A stretch of DNA of 64,000 nucleotides from contig JADLZK010008426.1 of the NCBI GenBank assembly GCA_015847255.1, positions 124,001-188,000 of the forward strand. The letters are read 5' to 3'. Made by a program: the position numbers and the translations under genes. The notes under the pieces are model-generated. The model worked only from the letters and a program-made list of their open reading frames with translations. It had not been told where the DNA came from and searched no databases. Origin of the DNA: Hyparrhenia diplandra (Eukaryota; Streptophyta; Magnoliopsida; Poales; Poaceae). Shown here one piece after another: positions 47,001 to 58,575 of this stretch. Every line of letters starts with the position of its first letter. The first letter of the stretch is position 1.

Positions 47001-47919
47001 TCGGATTGGAGGAGGCGCGGGGCTAGGCGTCACGCCACTATGGGACAAGGAAGACGGCGAGGAGGTGGAAAGGCGGTTGACTTGCTGAGGGAGGGGGAGG
47101 CTTGTCTGTGAAGACGACGAGACCGCGAGGAGAGGGGTTTATGTGTGCGCGTGTCAGGGGGTGGGCTGGAGGGAGGCGGGGACGTGAAGTCTCCACCTGC
47201 CCCCAACGGCACGCAGAGGCAGTGCGCGTCCGTCGTCCGGGGTGCGGCGCTTTTCGCTTATTTTACTGCGTTTTTGCGGTGGGGATGCGTCGGGTGGTGG
47301 GGGTGGCGCGTGGAAGGGGAGCGGGCTGGCTGGTGGCTGGCTGGCTGCCGAGACGCGTCGCCGCGGTGCGGCGCGGCGTTCCTTTTCAAAGTGGGGTGGG
47401 TGGATGGACAGACGGCTCGATGTCTGATGCTGCACATGGGTCGCACGAAACGCACACGGAAATGAGCCCGTCAGGCAGGCGGGGCAAGGGATCATCAGAT
47501 GTGTGTCGGAGGCGGGCATTTCCTGTGCGCGGGCACGTGATTTCGATCGGGACGCTGCAGCCACTGTTCCAGTCCAGCACGCGGCGGCGAGTCGCCATAG
47601 CTGGAGCTGCCCACGCGTGGCGTGACGCTGCCGCTCCGCGTCACGTACGCCGCCGACGATGGATGGCTGGCCTTGAAGCGAAACGGTAGCAGCCTAGCAG
47701 GAGTTGCTCCGATTCCTCCGCCGGCCGTTGGGTGTTCAAGGTGATGGGACTCTGACTGTTAGTGCTGAGCATGTTGGGGTAGCAACAGTATTATTGTTTA
47801 TCTGCTGCTGCTTGTTTTCTTTCTTCCGGTGACTTGAAATGTCGACTGACTGCACAACAACTTCCGACATAATTGTTGTTTTGTTTAACGACAAATGTAC
47901 GTGGCCACCTTCGCATATA
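47000..47919. other. GC-rich upstream region, no gene
   Basis: Several open frames exist on both strands but have no domain and reflect composition. Probably distal promoter of the NHL gene. Confidence 0.35.
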
Positions 47920-48010
47920 CTCTCTCTGTCCCTAAATGTTTGTCTCTACAAAACCGTGTTTCCCTCACAGACACGCTTCCCGAGCGACACACATAAAGGG
48001 ACGGAGGGAG
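47920..48010. mobile_element. Very short Stowaway-like MITE, 91 bp
   Basis: The end ctctctctgtccctaaatg pairs with the complement of taaagggacggagggag, with TA on both sides. It belongs to the same broad family as 29534-29848. Confidence 0.7.
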
Positions 48011-48088
48011 TATGGTCTGGTCATACGCTTATTATAACTATTGTGAAAGCATATATTATATTAATCTTTGTTTACAATATTGTGGTCT

Positions 48089-49314
48089 AATAATAATAGA
48101 AAGACTTCTCGAGACGACGCACGATCCTCGGCGTCGTTCCCAGGGGGCGGCTCGGCGAGCACTTCCTCGGCAGACCTCGGCTCCCCACCCACCCACCCCC
48201 AAACGATCTCTCCACGCGCCGTCGCCGTCTCGGGCGATTGGTGGCGGTGGCGGCGGTCTTGAAAAAGGGATTGTCCGAAGACCTCTACGCCCCTGCGTCC
48301 ATCCCGTTCCTTCCCATCTCCGTCTCCGACCATGGATTCCGGCGACAAGCGGCGGATGGCGGCCCGATCCGATCCATCCCGGCGGATCCGCACCCAGTGG
48401 CGTCCCCCCCCTCCCCGGTGGCGGCGGGCGTCTCCTTCCGTCCCGGCGGCGGTGCGTTGTGCGGTGCGGCGGGCCGGATTGGGCCCTGTGGGCCTTGATC
48501 TGGGCCCTCGGTCCGGGTGGTAGCTCCTCCTCCAGGCGACTTCGTGATGCTCCGTGGGGTGGCGGCTCGACGGCGGCGGCCGGTGTCGTTCATCTGGGGG
48601 TCCGGCCGACGCCCGAGGGCTATCCACCTTCTAGGCCTTCCGGTGAAGGCGACTTTCCCGTGTTAATCGGGCGTAGAGTCGACGATCGTGGCGGCGGTTT
48701 GGGTGAAAACTCACAGCGTGTTACGCAGCGGCCGGCCGGCGGTGGAACTATTCGTGCCATGCACCTTGTTGAAGGCGTCGGCCCGAAGCATTTGGTCGAT
48801 CCGTCCCTCGCGCGCCCACGGGCGTTCAACAACCGAAAGTGAAAAACCTAGCCTGGTTTCTCTTGGAGGCGCGTCGTCGAAGTTGTTGTTCGCCTAGGTC
48901 TCATTAAACAGCTCAAGGCGGAGGTGGCTTTTTGTTGGCGTAATAGTTCGGGCCGTTTGGTGGCATACGTACCAAGTGCTTTGTGCTTTTGCCAAGAAAG
49001 AAACATCTAATCTTCAAAGGTGATGTTGTCAAAAAAATCTTCAAAGGTGATCAATGTCCCACGTTTTCAGTATCTTTTTAGGTCCGACAAACGTGTTTGG
49101 CGGCTTTGTTCTGACGTTGGTGATCTTATTCTAGTGGAGTTGACATCACGGTATAGTTATAGATCGCATAGGACTACTTGAGCTTCTTGTTGGGGATGTA
49201 TTTTCTTTCTTTTATTTTCGATGATGTAATAATTTGGTGTGATTCTACCCACGGGCAGATGAAGCCGGATAGTTTCTATCCTTTATTAAAAAATAATAAT
49301 AGAAAAAGACTTCT
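48089..49314 (+). mobile_element. RT-less retroposon with about 21-bp target duplications
   Basis: aataataatagaaagacttct at 48089-48109 recurs as nearly the same sequence at 49292-49314. The insert 48110-49291 (about 1.18 kb) has a GC-rich 5' half, an AT-rich 3' half, and ends in gaagccggatag...atcctttattaaaaa, the same 3' end style as the insertions at 23104 and 24426. No RT, endonuclease or gag-like motif is seen, so it is non-autonomous or internally deleted. Open frames in the GC-rich half lack any known domain. Confidence 0.75.
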
Positions 49315-50755
49315 ATAGGTCGTACCATGACCAGCCGAGGAGGTAGGAATAGGATGTAACGGACACGTTCTTTACTGCGAGCACAGAGCAACTGCACTTC
49401 TGCAGCACAGATACCCTTCGCTGCAGCAAACACGTCTTCCTCGTCACACGCTGAGACGCCGACGCGTGGGGTTCGATCAATCCATATGTGCCGGTGCACG
49501 CCATTAACAAAGACACCGACGATTGAAGAAAAAAGAAAGCGCGGAAGCAGATGGAAGGAAAAGGAGAGAGATACATCGCACGTCTATCGACCGGTGGTTG
49601 AGCGATGTTGATACAAACTAGTTTGTGTAAATTCACACGCTGCTTAAGTAAGTAAACAAAGCGTCGGAGCCGAAAACGACCCGACAGGTGTTTGGTCAAA
49701 CGAGTGAGGAGTGACGCCGAAGCTTCGCTTGTACGTTACCGTCGAGATTGAACCAAGATTCGGCGGCAGATGATGATGATTGGTTGGTACTAGGAGTAGT
49801 TTTTTGTTCTTTTAATCCGTTCCGAAACTATTACTCGAGGCTTAGTTTCATCCATGAACTTCCAAAAAGGCTCTATTGGTCCTTAAACTCTACTTTTAGG
49901 CATAATTTCACTCTAAACAATTATTCTGCCTTGCATGAGAATCATGACAAACATAGTACTAGCTATTAGGTTTGACCAAGATTTGTCTTGTCTTACTAGT
50001 TGTAGGGAGCTCAATTGGCTCTCTTATGGCAAAGAATTTTCTTGCGCACCTATTATTTGCAAGTAGGTCATCTTCTAGAGCTATTTTTACTCAAACTTTC
50101 TAAGTTTGACAAATTTTATTTAGAAAGGGCGACGATAGTTATGACATTAACTAGTAACATTACATATACTTTTATAGTGTGCTTGTCTTTAATTTCATTT
50201 TCTAACCAGGAATGACCAGATGACGAAATGCAAGGAAACCAAATGCCTAGGGGATTGAATAAAAGTCAAGCATACTTTGAACTGGAACTTCGTTGACAAT
50301 TGCAGACAAGTACGACAGTCGACAGAGACACCGTGCGGTGTGCACGGCACATGGGCCGGAGAACTCACAAATTTGCGCTACACATCCCATGGCTTCCGCT
50401 GATGGGCCACTGCATGCACGGGCCTAGACCACTGGCGCTCTAGTGATTCTCTGACGGCCCAGATGAGCAAATTTTATTTTATTTTATTTTATTTTGTTGG
50501 ATTTACTAGGGACTATGGACTGGGAAAAGGTCTTAAAAGTCTCTCTTAGTCCTAACACAAAAAGGTCTCTAGAAACAAACAAGGCCACCTTAGTTGCATC
50601 CATCGCTTTAGGCGTTAAGAATTCGGAACCCTAGTGCAGCAGTGCATCCTCCTAGTTTGCGAAAAATATGTATGGCGAGATGCCAGAAGAGGCAGGCACA
50701 AATTGATGGAGGACGCATACGGTTTGCCGCCAATATATATAGGTAAGATATACAA
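49315..50755. other. Intergenic, no gene seen
   Basis: A (ATTTT)n run lies at about 50465-50490. Some gttagga..ctctagaaac text near 50510-50580 looks like a decayed MITE end. Nothing else is supported. Confidence 0.35.
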
Positions 50756-51262
50756 GCCGTAGAGGTAGCCGTAGGGCTCACTAGTCATCACACGGCGCAC
50801 ATGCCCATGCCCAACAACCAAACCGTGCAAGACGAATGGAAGATCAAAGACGGGTTTGCCTAACATTTTTCCAGTTCCATGAATCGGCTGCCCTTTGCCA
50901 CGAAGGCTGTCGCGACGACATGGAAGAAGAGCACTGGCTGCCAACTACGGGTCGTCTTGGCACACTCGACCACCACCCGGCTCTTGCCACGCACTGCCAC
51001 CTCTATCAAAGAACCAGCACGGCAACAGGGAGGAAGGATGTGTCTGACTGGTGGACCCAGAATTGGACCCAAGTTAGGGAATTCATCGGTGCTGTGTCGC
51101 CTTTTTTTTAAGCGCCGAGAACGGCTTGTAACGAATGCCTTCTGTTGACTGAAATCCGAGCTGGAGTTCTTCCTCTAAGTCTTCCCAGATTCTACCTCTA
51201 GTTCATCACACACTGACCATCCAGTGCTGAGCCACCGCCACCGTGTTCGGGATCGAAGATCG

Positions 51263-52205
51263 ATGGAGTGCCCCAAGCCCACCGTCGTTTCCGCGCTGAT
51301 CATCATCGTCATCCTCGTCCACGTGATGGCCGCCAAACCAGGGATCGCGTTGAAGCTGGAGCCGACAGGAACGAGCACCCACATCCCGCCTCTCCTCGAC
51401 TGCGCTCCGCCCCACCTCCCGCGAATCCTCGACGACCTCACCGCGTTCCGCGGCAACGTCCTGGCGCTCCTCAGCGCGCTTCCGGCGGCCGCCGCCGCGA
51501 CCCCACCCACGGGCTTCTCCGTCGCCGCCACGCAGTCCTCTGTGGCCTTCGGCGACCACCGTGCCTTCGCGCGGGCGTTCTGCTTCGGCTCCGACCCCGG
51601 CGCGTGCCTGGAATGCCTGTCCACCGCCGCCTATGACGTCGCGGCCGGATGCCACGGACGCCGCGGGGCGGTCTGGCGCGCCGGCTGTTTCCTCTCGTAC
51701 GCCGACACCAACGCGTCCACGGCCCGCGAAGACGCGTGGCGCGGCTGGTTCTACGACGACGACGACAGGGACGACACGCGAACGGTGGCGCTGGGGACGT
51801 GCGTGGGCAACGGCATCACCGCGGCGGAGTGCTCCCGGTGCTTGGACGAGTCGGCGCAAGTGGTTCCAGCGCTGAGGGAAGGGAGGCAGCTGTCGTTGCT
51901 CCACCGCGACGCGGTGGTCGTCGTCGGCTACTCATGCTACCTGCGCGTCCCGTTGTTCCCGGCAACTGAAACGACGCGGTGGATGACATATGGTGAGCTC
52001 ACCGGTTGGATCTCTTCCCTTGTTTCTGGATCTTGTTTCCTCGATCTCCTTAGAAACTGATGATGATGATGATGATGATGATGATGGGGCTTTTTTGTAT
52101 CTGCGCTCTGCAGCCGTCTTTGACGTGGTTCTGGTACTGCTCATCGAAATAGGCGGCATACTGTTTTGCATCCGCATAGCCATTCAGTTTAATCCAGCTG
52201 CATGA
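51263..52205 (+). CDS. DUF26 (Gnk2-type) Cys-rich secreted/membrane protein 1
   Basis: Two exons, 51263-51992 and 52114-52205, GT-AG and phase-compatible, giving 273 aa. An ATG 13 codons earlier (51224) exists; I chose 51263 because it starts a signal peptide (MECPKPTVVSALIIIVILVH) and matches the paralogue. The extracellular part has a Gnk2-type motif CFGSDPGACLEC and a second C..9..CSRC motif, with GCHGRRGAVWRAGCF between them and GYSCYLRVP at the end; the first spacing is 7 and the second 9 instead of the usual 8. Exon 2 encodes a C-terminal hydrophobic helix (FDVVLVLLIEIGGILFCI). The layout is reminiscent of a short plasmodesmata-located protein, but no kinase is present. DUF26 proteins act at the cell surface and some bind mannose or microbial ligands. 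Function here is inferred only from family. Confidence 0.85.
52060..52085. repeat. (GAT)n microsatellite in the DUF26 gene 1 intron
   Basis: About eight tandem gat units lie within the 121-bp intron. Confidence 0.9.
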
Positions 52206-52565
52206 CAGGTGGCCGCTGCGAAATCATGCAGGTTGCCATGCCAGCAATGGAATTGAAGTGCATGCTGTTGGATCCTAGTACTGATTACACTGTATATATA
52301 TCCCAGTGCTTGAGCCTGGCTGCCAGAGGAAAATACAAAAAAGGGCTGAAAGCTCTACCTCTCAATATATTTCTTATTCAGCGTCTACAGTTTGCTGGTT
52401 CGATTTTAACGTGGATGTTCTGATGTTCGTGTGATTTTGATCTATATGTATCTATGCGGAACTTGTAGCACCAAACATTAGTCACGACACGAGTTCACGA
52501 TGCCTTCCCTGATGAGATTGTTCAGTGGTTTGTCAGTCCTTTTTTGAACTCTGTAGATAGGCAGA

Positions 52566-53407
52566 GCGTCGGACGGACGTGTAGAATCAACACAGTGCCA
52601 GTGCATCTTCATTGAACAGCTTAATTAGCTCATCTGGGCTGTGAGAAAATCATCAGAGCGCCAGTTGAGGTAACAATGTACAGCCCAACTAAGCCCGTAC
52701 CCAATATAATGATACTTGCAAACCCAAAGGCCGTTTGTCGTTATTATGGCCTACGCGCAGTGCAAAGTTAAGAGTGCGCTCCATTAAATTCCGGGAAATT
52801 ATTTGATTTCATCTTCATCCAACTATGGTGATTGCCAGATTTTTGTCCCTATAAACTACAAAAACCAGTTTTTAACCTTTATAATTTTTAAATCATTTGT
52901 TTTTGTATCTTGGCTACTCTTGATAGTGTTTTTTTTTTCCATCTTGGCCACACATTAGAGGGTGTGACCCGACTAATTAGAAAGTTCAAGGAGGTAAATT
53001 AGAAGAGAGATATTTTTAAAAAATAATGGAAAGTTCATAAAAATAATTTTTCAAGATTTTATCATTTTTACATAATAAAAAAATAATGCAACTAAATATC
53101 CTAAAATTTGGTTTAATCTTAATAAACATAGAAAATTTGTTTTATCTTGAAAATTTACGCAACTAGTTATATATTTCCTCTAAAATCATACTCCATCTTA
53201 GCACTTAGAAGTGTGATTGCGGTCTTGGGGATGGGTTGGGGAGGGACAGGGTGGTGGGAACACATGCTCGACGGGGGAGGAGCACAACGGACGGGACCAC
53301 GATCTTGGCGGGGGAGGAGCATGGCCGATGGGACCACCTTCTAGGTGTGTGCGTGCGTGTGTGGCCGTGCGCGTTGTGCGGTGTGATTCTTAAAAAGCTA
53401 AAATATA
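52566..53407. other. Spacer between the duplicated segments
   Basis: AT-rich; no gene. 53210-53345 contains ggcgggggaggagc and cggacgggaccacg phrases repeated twice. Confidence 0.35.
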
Positions 53408-53620
53408 GGGCCTGGTTGGCAGAGCTTCTTCGTGGCTCCGGCTCCTCCGGAGTAGCCCCGCCAAACGGTCTAGGAGGAGGAGGAGTCGTTTGGAGCCTTT
53501 TTTTAGTGAAAAGGTAGGAGCCGGAGCCGTTTTGGAGGAGCCCCAATTTCGAGCTTCTCCAAAACGGCTCCGCTCCTCTAAGTGAAAAACCTCTCCTAAG
53601 GAGCCTTGCCAAACAGGCCC
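53408..53620. mobile_element. MITE, 213 bp
   Basis: The left end gggcctggttggcagagct pairs with the complement of gccttgccaaacaggccc; the 3-bp flanks ata are the same on both sides. Interior inverted motifs (ccaaaacggctcc, gagccgttttgg) make the whole segment foldable. Family not fixed (Tourist or hAT type). Confidence 0.75.
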
Positions 53621-54449
53621 ATAGTCTACCAGCTCTGATGTATTAGGACAAATTTTATTAGCTAATTAAATTAAAAAGTAGCTAAAATTAAGCCTAGTAT
53701 GCCTAATTCTTAGGTGCACGTGGGAAGAAAGCGACGATGGCCTGGCCTCGATATGAAGCTTAATTAGCTTCATCGATCTGTTTAGGGCAGTCCCAACGCC
53801 AATTAATATATATGTCGTTTCCATCTGTATTGAAGAGGCCTCCACGTAAGAAAAAACAGGAAAAGTGAAGAAAGGGAGAGGTTGAGGAAGAAATCATTTT
53901 GCCTGCATGAAACGAAGCCGACGATCGCACCGATGCAAGCAGGAAACTTGACCAATTTCGGGTTGGGGAGAAACGACATGCGTTTATGGCATTGGTTGCA
54001 CAGCCCCTCGCCGTGCCATCCATGGCCATGTCTGCGGGACCTTCGCTTATATGTCCGCCCGCGCCCTCCCTATTTGCTCATGCCGATCGTGTGCTCGCCG
54101 TGGTCGCCCTCGGCCCGGCGTTTGCCCACGCCAGCGAGCTCGCCCACCGTGCTTGCCCATGCAGCCGTCGCCCGGCGCCCGCCCTGCTCACTCACGCCCG
54201 GCCACGCTTCGCCCTAGTCGCCCTTGGCCGCTGAGCTAGCCTGCCCTGGGCGCTAGCCTGCACCGACACGATCGTGTTCGCCTGCTAGCGTACTGTGTTG
54301 ATGTGGAGGTGATTGATAAAGAAAATGACTATTTTATGCTATTGGATCCACGCCCTCCTCTTACATGTTTTTTTTTTTTGTTATGGAAATAGATCAACTA
54401 TTTGCTGGTCGCCGGTGACACTCTCTTCTACTTTACCCTACCATGTCTA
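53621..54449. other. Spacer, no gene supported
   Basis: 53980-54260 is GC-rich with short open frames and no domain. Confidence 0.35.
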
Positions 54450-56080
54450 TAGGTAGCTAGCCGTAGGGGTCACCGGTCACGCGCACTCACCACGCGGCGA
54501 ATGCCCAACAACCAAGACTCGTAAGGACGCGGGCTGCCCGACCTTCTTTCAGTTCGATGATGAATCGATTGCCTTTGCCAACAAGGTTGCAGGATGGTTG
54601 TCGCGAGTCGCGATCGCGACGGATGCATGAGAACACTGGCGGAGTGGCGGTCAACACAACTACGAGCCGTCCTGTCTGGCCCAGCACCCGATTCCTTGCG
54701 ATGCATTCTTGATCAAGCTTCTATTCTGTCAAGCACCTGTGCTCGCCGTCGCAGCTGACATAAACCACCGCCACCGCCACCGTGTTCATCGCGGCGTCGA
54801 AGATGGAGTTCGTTCCCTCGCTGCTGATCCTCCTCGTCCTCGCGATAGCCGCGGCGGGACCAGGGATCGCGTTGAAGCTGGAGCCGAAAGGCACGAGCAG
54901 CCACATCGCGCCTCTCCTCGACTGCGCTCCGTCGTCCCCCGCGGCGTCCTCAAGCTCTAGCAACCTCAGCGCGTTCCGCGCCAACGTGCTGTCGCTCCTC
55001 GCCGCGCTCCCGGTGCCCGCCGCGGCCATGCCCACGGGCTTCGCCGCCGCGCAGTCCGGCGGCGGCGACTGCGCCTTTGCGCGAGCGCTCTGCTTTGGTT
55101 TTGGGCGCGCTTGGCGGCTCCTCCACTGACGACTGCCTGGAATGCCTGTCCGCCGCCGCCCAGGACGTCGCCAACGAATGCCACGGACGCCGCGGGGCCG
55201 TGTGGCGCGCCGGCTGTTTCCTCTGGTACGCGGACACCAACGCGTCCACGGCCCGCGAAGACGCGTGGCGCAGCTGGTTCTACGACGACGACGACACGCC
55301 GACGGCGGCGCTGGGCAGCCAGTGCCTGGCCAACCGCACCGCGGCGGACTGCTCCCGGTGCCTGAACGAGTCGGCAAAACTTGTTCCGGCGCTGAAGGAA
55401 GGCTGGGGAGGTCGAGGAAGCTGTCGTTGGTCCACCGCGACGCGGTGGTGGTCGTCGGCTACTCCTGCTACCTGCGCGTCCCGTTGATCCCTCCAATGCC
55501 GCGGTGGGAGAGCTACGGTGAGCAGCTCACTTGTTCTCGATCTCTTCCTCTTCTCTCGGGTCTCGGTCTGTTTCTTGTCCATGGAAACAGGAAATTGGGG
55601 CGATGACGATGGTGCTCGTCCTTGCAGTTTTCGGAGTCATCGGAGTCTTGGAAGTGGTTTGGGTAGTGTTCATCGAAGTATTTGGGCTTCTGTTCTGCAT
55701 CGACGAAGCTCGGGAGTTTAATCCAGCATGAGGTGCCCCTGCCGATCATGAAGCTCGCCAGCAATGGAGTTGAAGTGTAGTCGATCCTACTAATTACTAA
55801 TTAGTGATCCTACTAATCACTCCCGTACTAATTATCCTGGTGCTGAGCCTGTCTCTGCTATAGGAAAACCGAACCACTGAAAACTCTACCTCTCAATATT
55901 TCTTCGTCAGTGGACAGTTTGCTGGTTCGATTTTTCTCTGCTCATGTTCATTTGAGTTTCATCAGGTTCGAAAACAGGAGTTTTTTTTGTAGATGCGAGA
56001 CTGGTTGCAGCAATCAGTAGTCAGCAGTCCACGATGACTGCCCTGATGAACTTGTTCAGTGATCTGTCTAGTTTTCTTGA
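54450..56080 (+). repeat. Duplicated segment, right copy (carries DUF26 gene 2)
   Basis: Collinear with 50756-52565 through upstream flank, both exons, intron position and 3' flank. The copies have diverged noticeably, so the duplication is not very recent. Confidence 0.75.
54803..55731 (+). CDS. DUF26 (Gnk2-type) protein 2, two frame breaks
   Basis: Paralogue of the gene at 51263 with the same two-exon structure: 54803-55517 and 55628-55731. It starts MEFVPSLLILLVLAIAAAG (signal peptide) and GIALKLEPKGTSSHIAPLLD; later CLECLSAAAQDV, CHGRRGAVWRAGCFLWYADT, CLANRTAADCSRCLNES (standard C-x8-C-x2-C), GYSCYLRVP and a C-terminal membrane helix (VVWVVFIEVFGLLFCI). The frame breaks at T4 55099-55102 (one extra base) and around GG 55416-55417 (one missing). 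The two cancel, so the footprint is exactly 273 codons, suggesting a functional gene with sequence errors or a very young pseudogene. Confidence 0.8.
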
Positions 56081-56449
56081 AGCAGAGTACTAACTGATCG
56101 AGAAACATGAGGGTTATATCTAGACTTGTTCTTGAACTGAAATATGCTACAGATGATATAGTCGTGTACTCTTGATGTCTTTGTTCAACTATATTTGAGC
56201 TGCTTATAGAATATTAAAAGAAAAAAAAGGGAGGACTTTTTCTCAACACAATTAAGGTCATAAGACATACTCCACTTATCGGCTTATGGATTTGCAGCAG
56301 TAAAAAAGGATCATAATGTATAGTTTTGAGAAGCTATGGCATATCCCAAGGCATGCCCTATTTATTTAAAATTTAAGTGCCACCAAGAGCATGCGAACTG
56401 AACTGAACTGCACTGCATGGCAGGGCATGCCTCATCACGGTCGCCCATC
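56081..56449. other. Intergenic, no gene
   Basis: AT-rich spacer between the DUF26 and kiwellin genes, which converge on it. Confidence 0.35.
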
Positions 56450-57032
56450 TCAGACATCAGAGTAGACATCAGACCATGTAACCTTCACCTCTCCAATGGT
56501 TTCATTCAGCCTGAGAGCCTTCCACACTCCCGGCGAAGCATTCAGAACGTTGTTGCGACACGGGGGTCCAAACTCGTGCTCCGCGTCGCAGCCGTTAACC
56601 GAGTCGCATTCGTCGACGACCTTGGCCAGGACAGACCTCCCGTTCGCCGCACTGATACTGATGTTCATGTTGCAGCGGTTTGTGCCGCCGATTCGCAGCC
56701 ACCCGGAGGACAGTATGACGAGCAGCTCTTTGTCTTGGTGAAAGCGCTGGTCGCAGGATGTCTGCCTGATCACCGTCCCGTCTTCTCCGTTGTCGAAGCT
56801 GGTGAAAGTCATGATAGCTGGTGTCTTGTCTGACACCGGCGGCGAGCATTTGAACTGCGGATAGCGCTTGCCTGCGACGCAGCAGCTGTCCACTTTGGAG
56901 CAGAGTTCTCCCCTTGCCACGAAGGAAGCCACTGGGATGGCAGCTGCTAGTTGCAGCAGCGACCTCGTGAGAGGCGAAGCGCAGGATCTGCAAGGCCAGG
57001 CCAAACACAACCACTAGTCTAGCGTCAGCCAT
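56450..57032 (-). CDS. Divergent kiwellin-family protein, one frame break
   Basis: The minus-strand ATG at 57032 (MADARLVVVFGLALQILRF) gives a signal peptide, then CHPSGFLRGKG. The frame then shifts by one base at C4 56910-56913 and continues as ELCSKVDSCCVAGKRYPQFK, CSPPVS, KELLVILSSGWL, DECDSVNGCDAEH, GPPCRNNVLNASPGVWKALR and VTWSDVYSDV. Landmarks are those of kiwellins but the identity to copies 1 and 2 is much lower, so it is an older paralogue. An upstream in-frame ATG at 57116 precedes a ctatattaa TATA motif at about 57096-57104, so it is not the start. Apart from the single base, the 193-aa gene is well preserved. Confidence 0.8.
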
Positions 57033-57095
57033 AGTATTTGGTATTTGTTCTCTTGGTGAGTGCCTGAGATCTAGTATGGAGCTTGTGTCGCTTAA

Positions 57096-57104
57096 TATAG
57101 ATCT
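57096..57104 (-). promoter_or_regulatory. TATA box of the minus-strand kiwellin
   Basis: The minus strand reads ctatattaa about 65 bp upstream of the ATG at 57032. Confidence 0.5.
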
Positions 57105-57373
57105 TTCTAGCAGCAAAATGTCGGCAATTTCTATGCCTCTCTTGCGTCATTTGACATTTGACATGCTTGATGGCGATCATTCTCTTGGTTTTTCACCTCA
57201 TGGTTGCATTGATCATCACACCTTTTTTGTTTGTGCACGGTAGAAAATTACATTATTACCTACTAATATTAAGTCCAATGATACTACTGCTAGCTTCGGT
57301 ATTAGTGATTCTTTTCCTCAAGTAAACAATACTTGACACAATTTCAATAATATAAACAAATCTGATATCTTAG

Positions 57374-58575
57374 AGCATCTCCAGCAGTGTACCTAAACAT
57401 GACTACCTAAATCTTTGTTTAGGTCGCTACCAACTTTTATACTACCTAAATTTTGCTTCGATTCCTTAAAGCACTACCTAAACCAGCCAACCTAAATTCA
57501 TTTGCTGAGTGAATGACATGTGGGGCCATGTTGCCATCCTCTCCCTCTTGTTCACTAGGGCTTGCGTTGGGAGAAAGGCACGCCGCCCTGTGGATGATGG
57601 CCGCCAAGTCGGGTAGCATGGGACCTCCGCCATGCTTGGGACCTCCACATCCGGGGCGCAGGCCACGTCGAGGTGCTCTTCGCCGCGAGGGGACCCGGGG
57701 AGGAGGCCACGCGAGGCGGTCCGCCGTGGCTGCGCGTCGGCCGGGAGTTTGGGACCTTGAGGAGGGGCCCGACGGTCAAGGCGGATGCGGTTAGGACCGC
57801 CGGCCGGCCTCACCGATGCTGCGCGCCGGCGAGCGGAGGAGCGCCAATGCTAGGAGGAGCGCATCCCGTGGCTGCGCCAACGCCGAGGAGCACCGCCCAT
57901 GGCCGCGCCGAGGCGGATGAGGCTACTGGCTGGATCCGCCCGCAATCGTGGAGCTTCGGCCGGGCGAAGAAAGGAGGAGCTCCACCCCCTACATTACACC
58001 CTCACTCTACCATCGCCGGTGTGGGTTGTCCTTGACCATCTCGTAGAAGCGGGGGTGGCGGGCCAACCCCGATGGACGACGCGGTGGCCTTGGTCCACGA
58101 TGGCGATCCTCGTCCTTGAGGGCGGCAGCTGGCCACCCGACGGTGCTCGGCCCCAATGTAGGCTTCTCCAGCGCCTTTGGGCAGGGGCGGCCCGCGCGGG
58201 CGCCCCTCCCAGCAACGCTCCCTCCTCAAGGCGGCCACCCCTTCGGTGCGTGCATTGCGGGACAGCCCCAACACCGGCCTTGAGGCAGCTCCCCAACCAC
58301 AGGCCTCCTGGGCCGGCGCTCCCCGCCCGGTCAAAGTGTAGGCTTTCTCGGCGGTGCTCCCTCCTCTATTGCGGCCCGGCGACCTCCTCCACAACACCCA
58401 TTGTGATGTGGGGAGAGGAACTTCCAAGAGGATGAAACATGGGGACCACATGTCATGGACTGCTAAACAAATTTAGGTGTCATTGTTGGAGTTACAAGCA
58501 CAATATAACTGTCTGCGAAAAATTGGTGGCTACCTAAATAGAGAAATAGGTAGTCAGTTTTAGGTAGTAGTGTTG
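57374..58575. mobile_element. Probable nonautonomous DNA element with GC-rich cargo
   Basis: The left side starts gagcatctccagcag and has tacctaaa motifs (57390-57485); the right side has ctacctaaatag, ttaggtagtagtg and ggctcc (58530-58575). Ends beginning gagcatctccagcag are common in grass DNA elements. 57500-58440 is GC-rich with open frames but no domain, resembling captured exon/leader sequence. Exact ends and target duplication are not established. Confidence 0.4.

Larger units (their letters stand above)
50756..52565 (+). repeat. Duplicated segment, left copy (carries DUF26 gene 1)
   Basis: The gene plus both flanks match the segment 54450-56080: upstream ggtagccgtagggctca and gcccaacaacc, ccagttccatgaatcg near 50870, and downstream gtttgctggttcgatttt and cctgatga.(a/c)ttgttcag. 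Confidence 0.75.

Noticed and set aside
48012..48842. A 276-codon plus-strand frame
   Set aside because: It crosses the target duplication of the retroposon at 48089-48109 and so joins host and element sequence; not a real gene.
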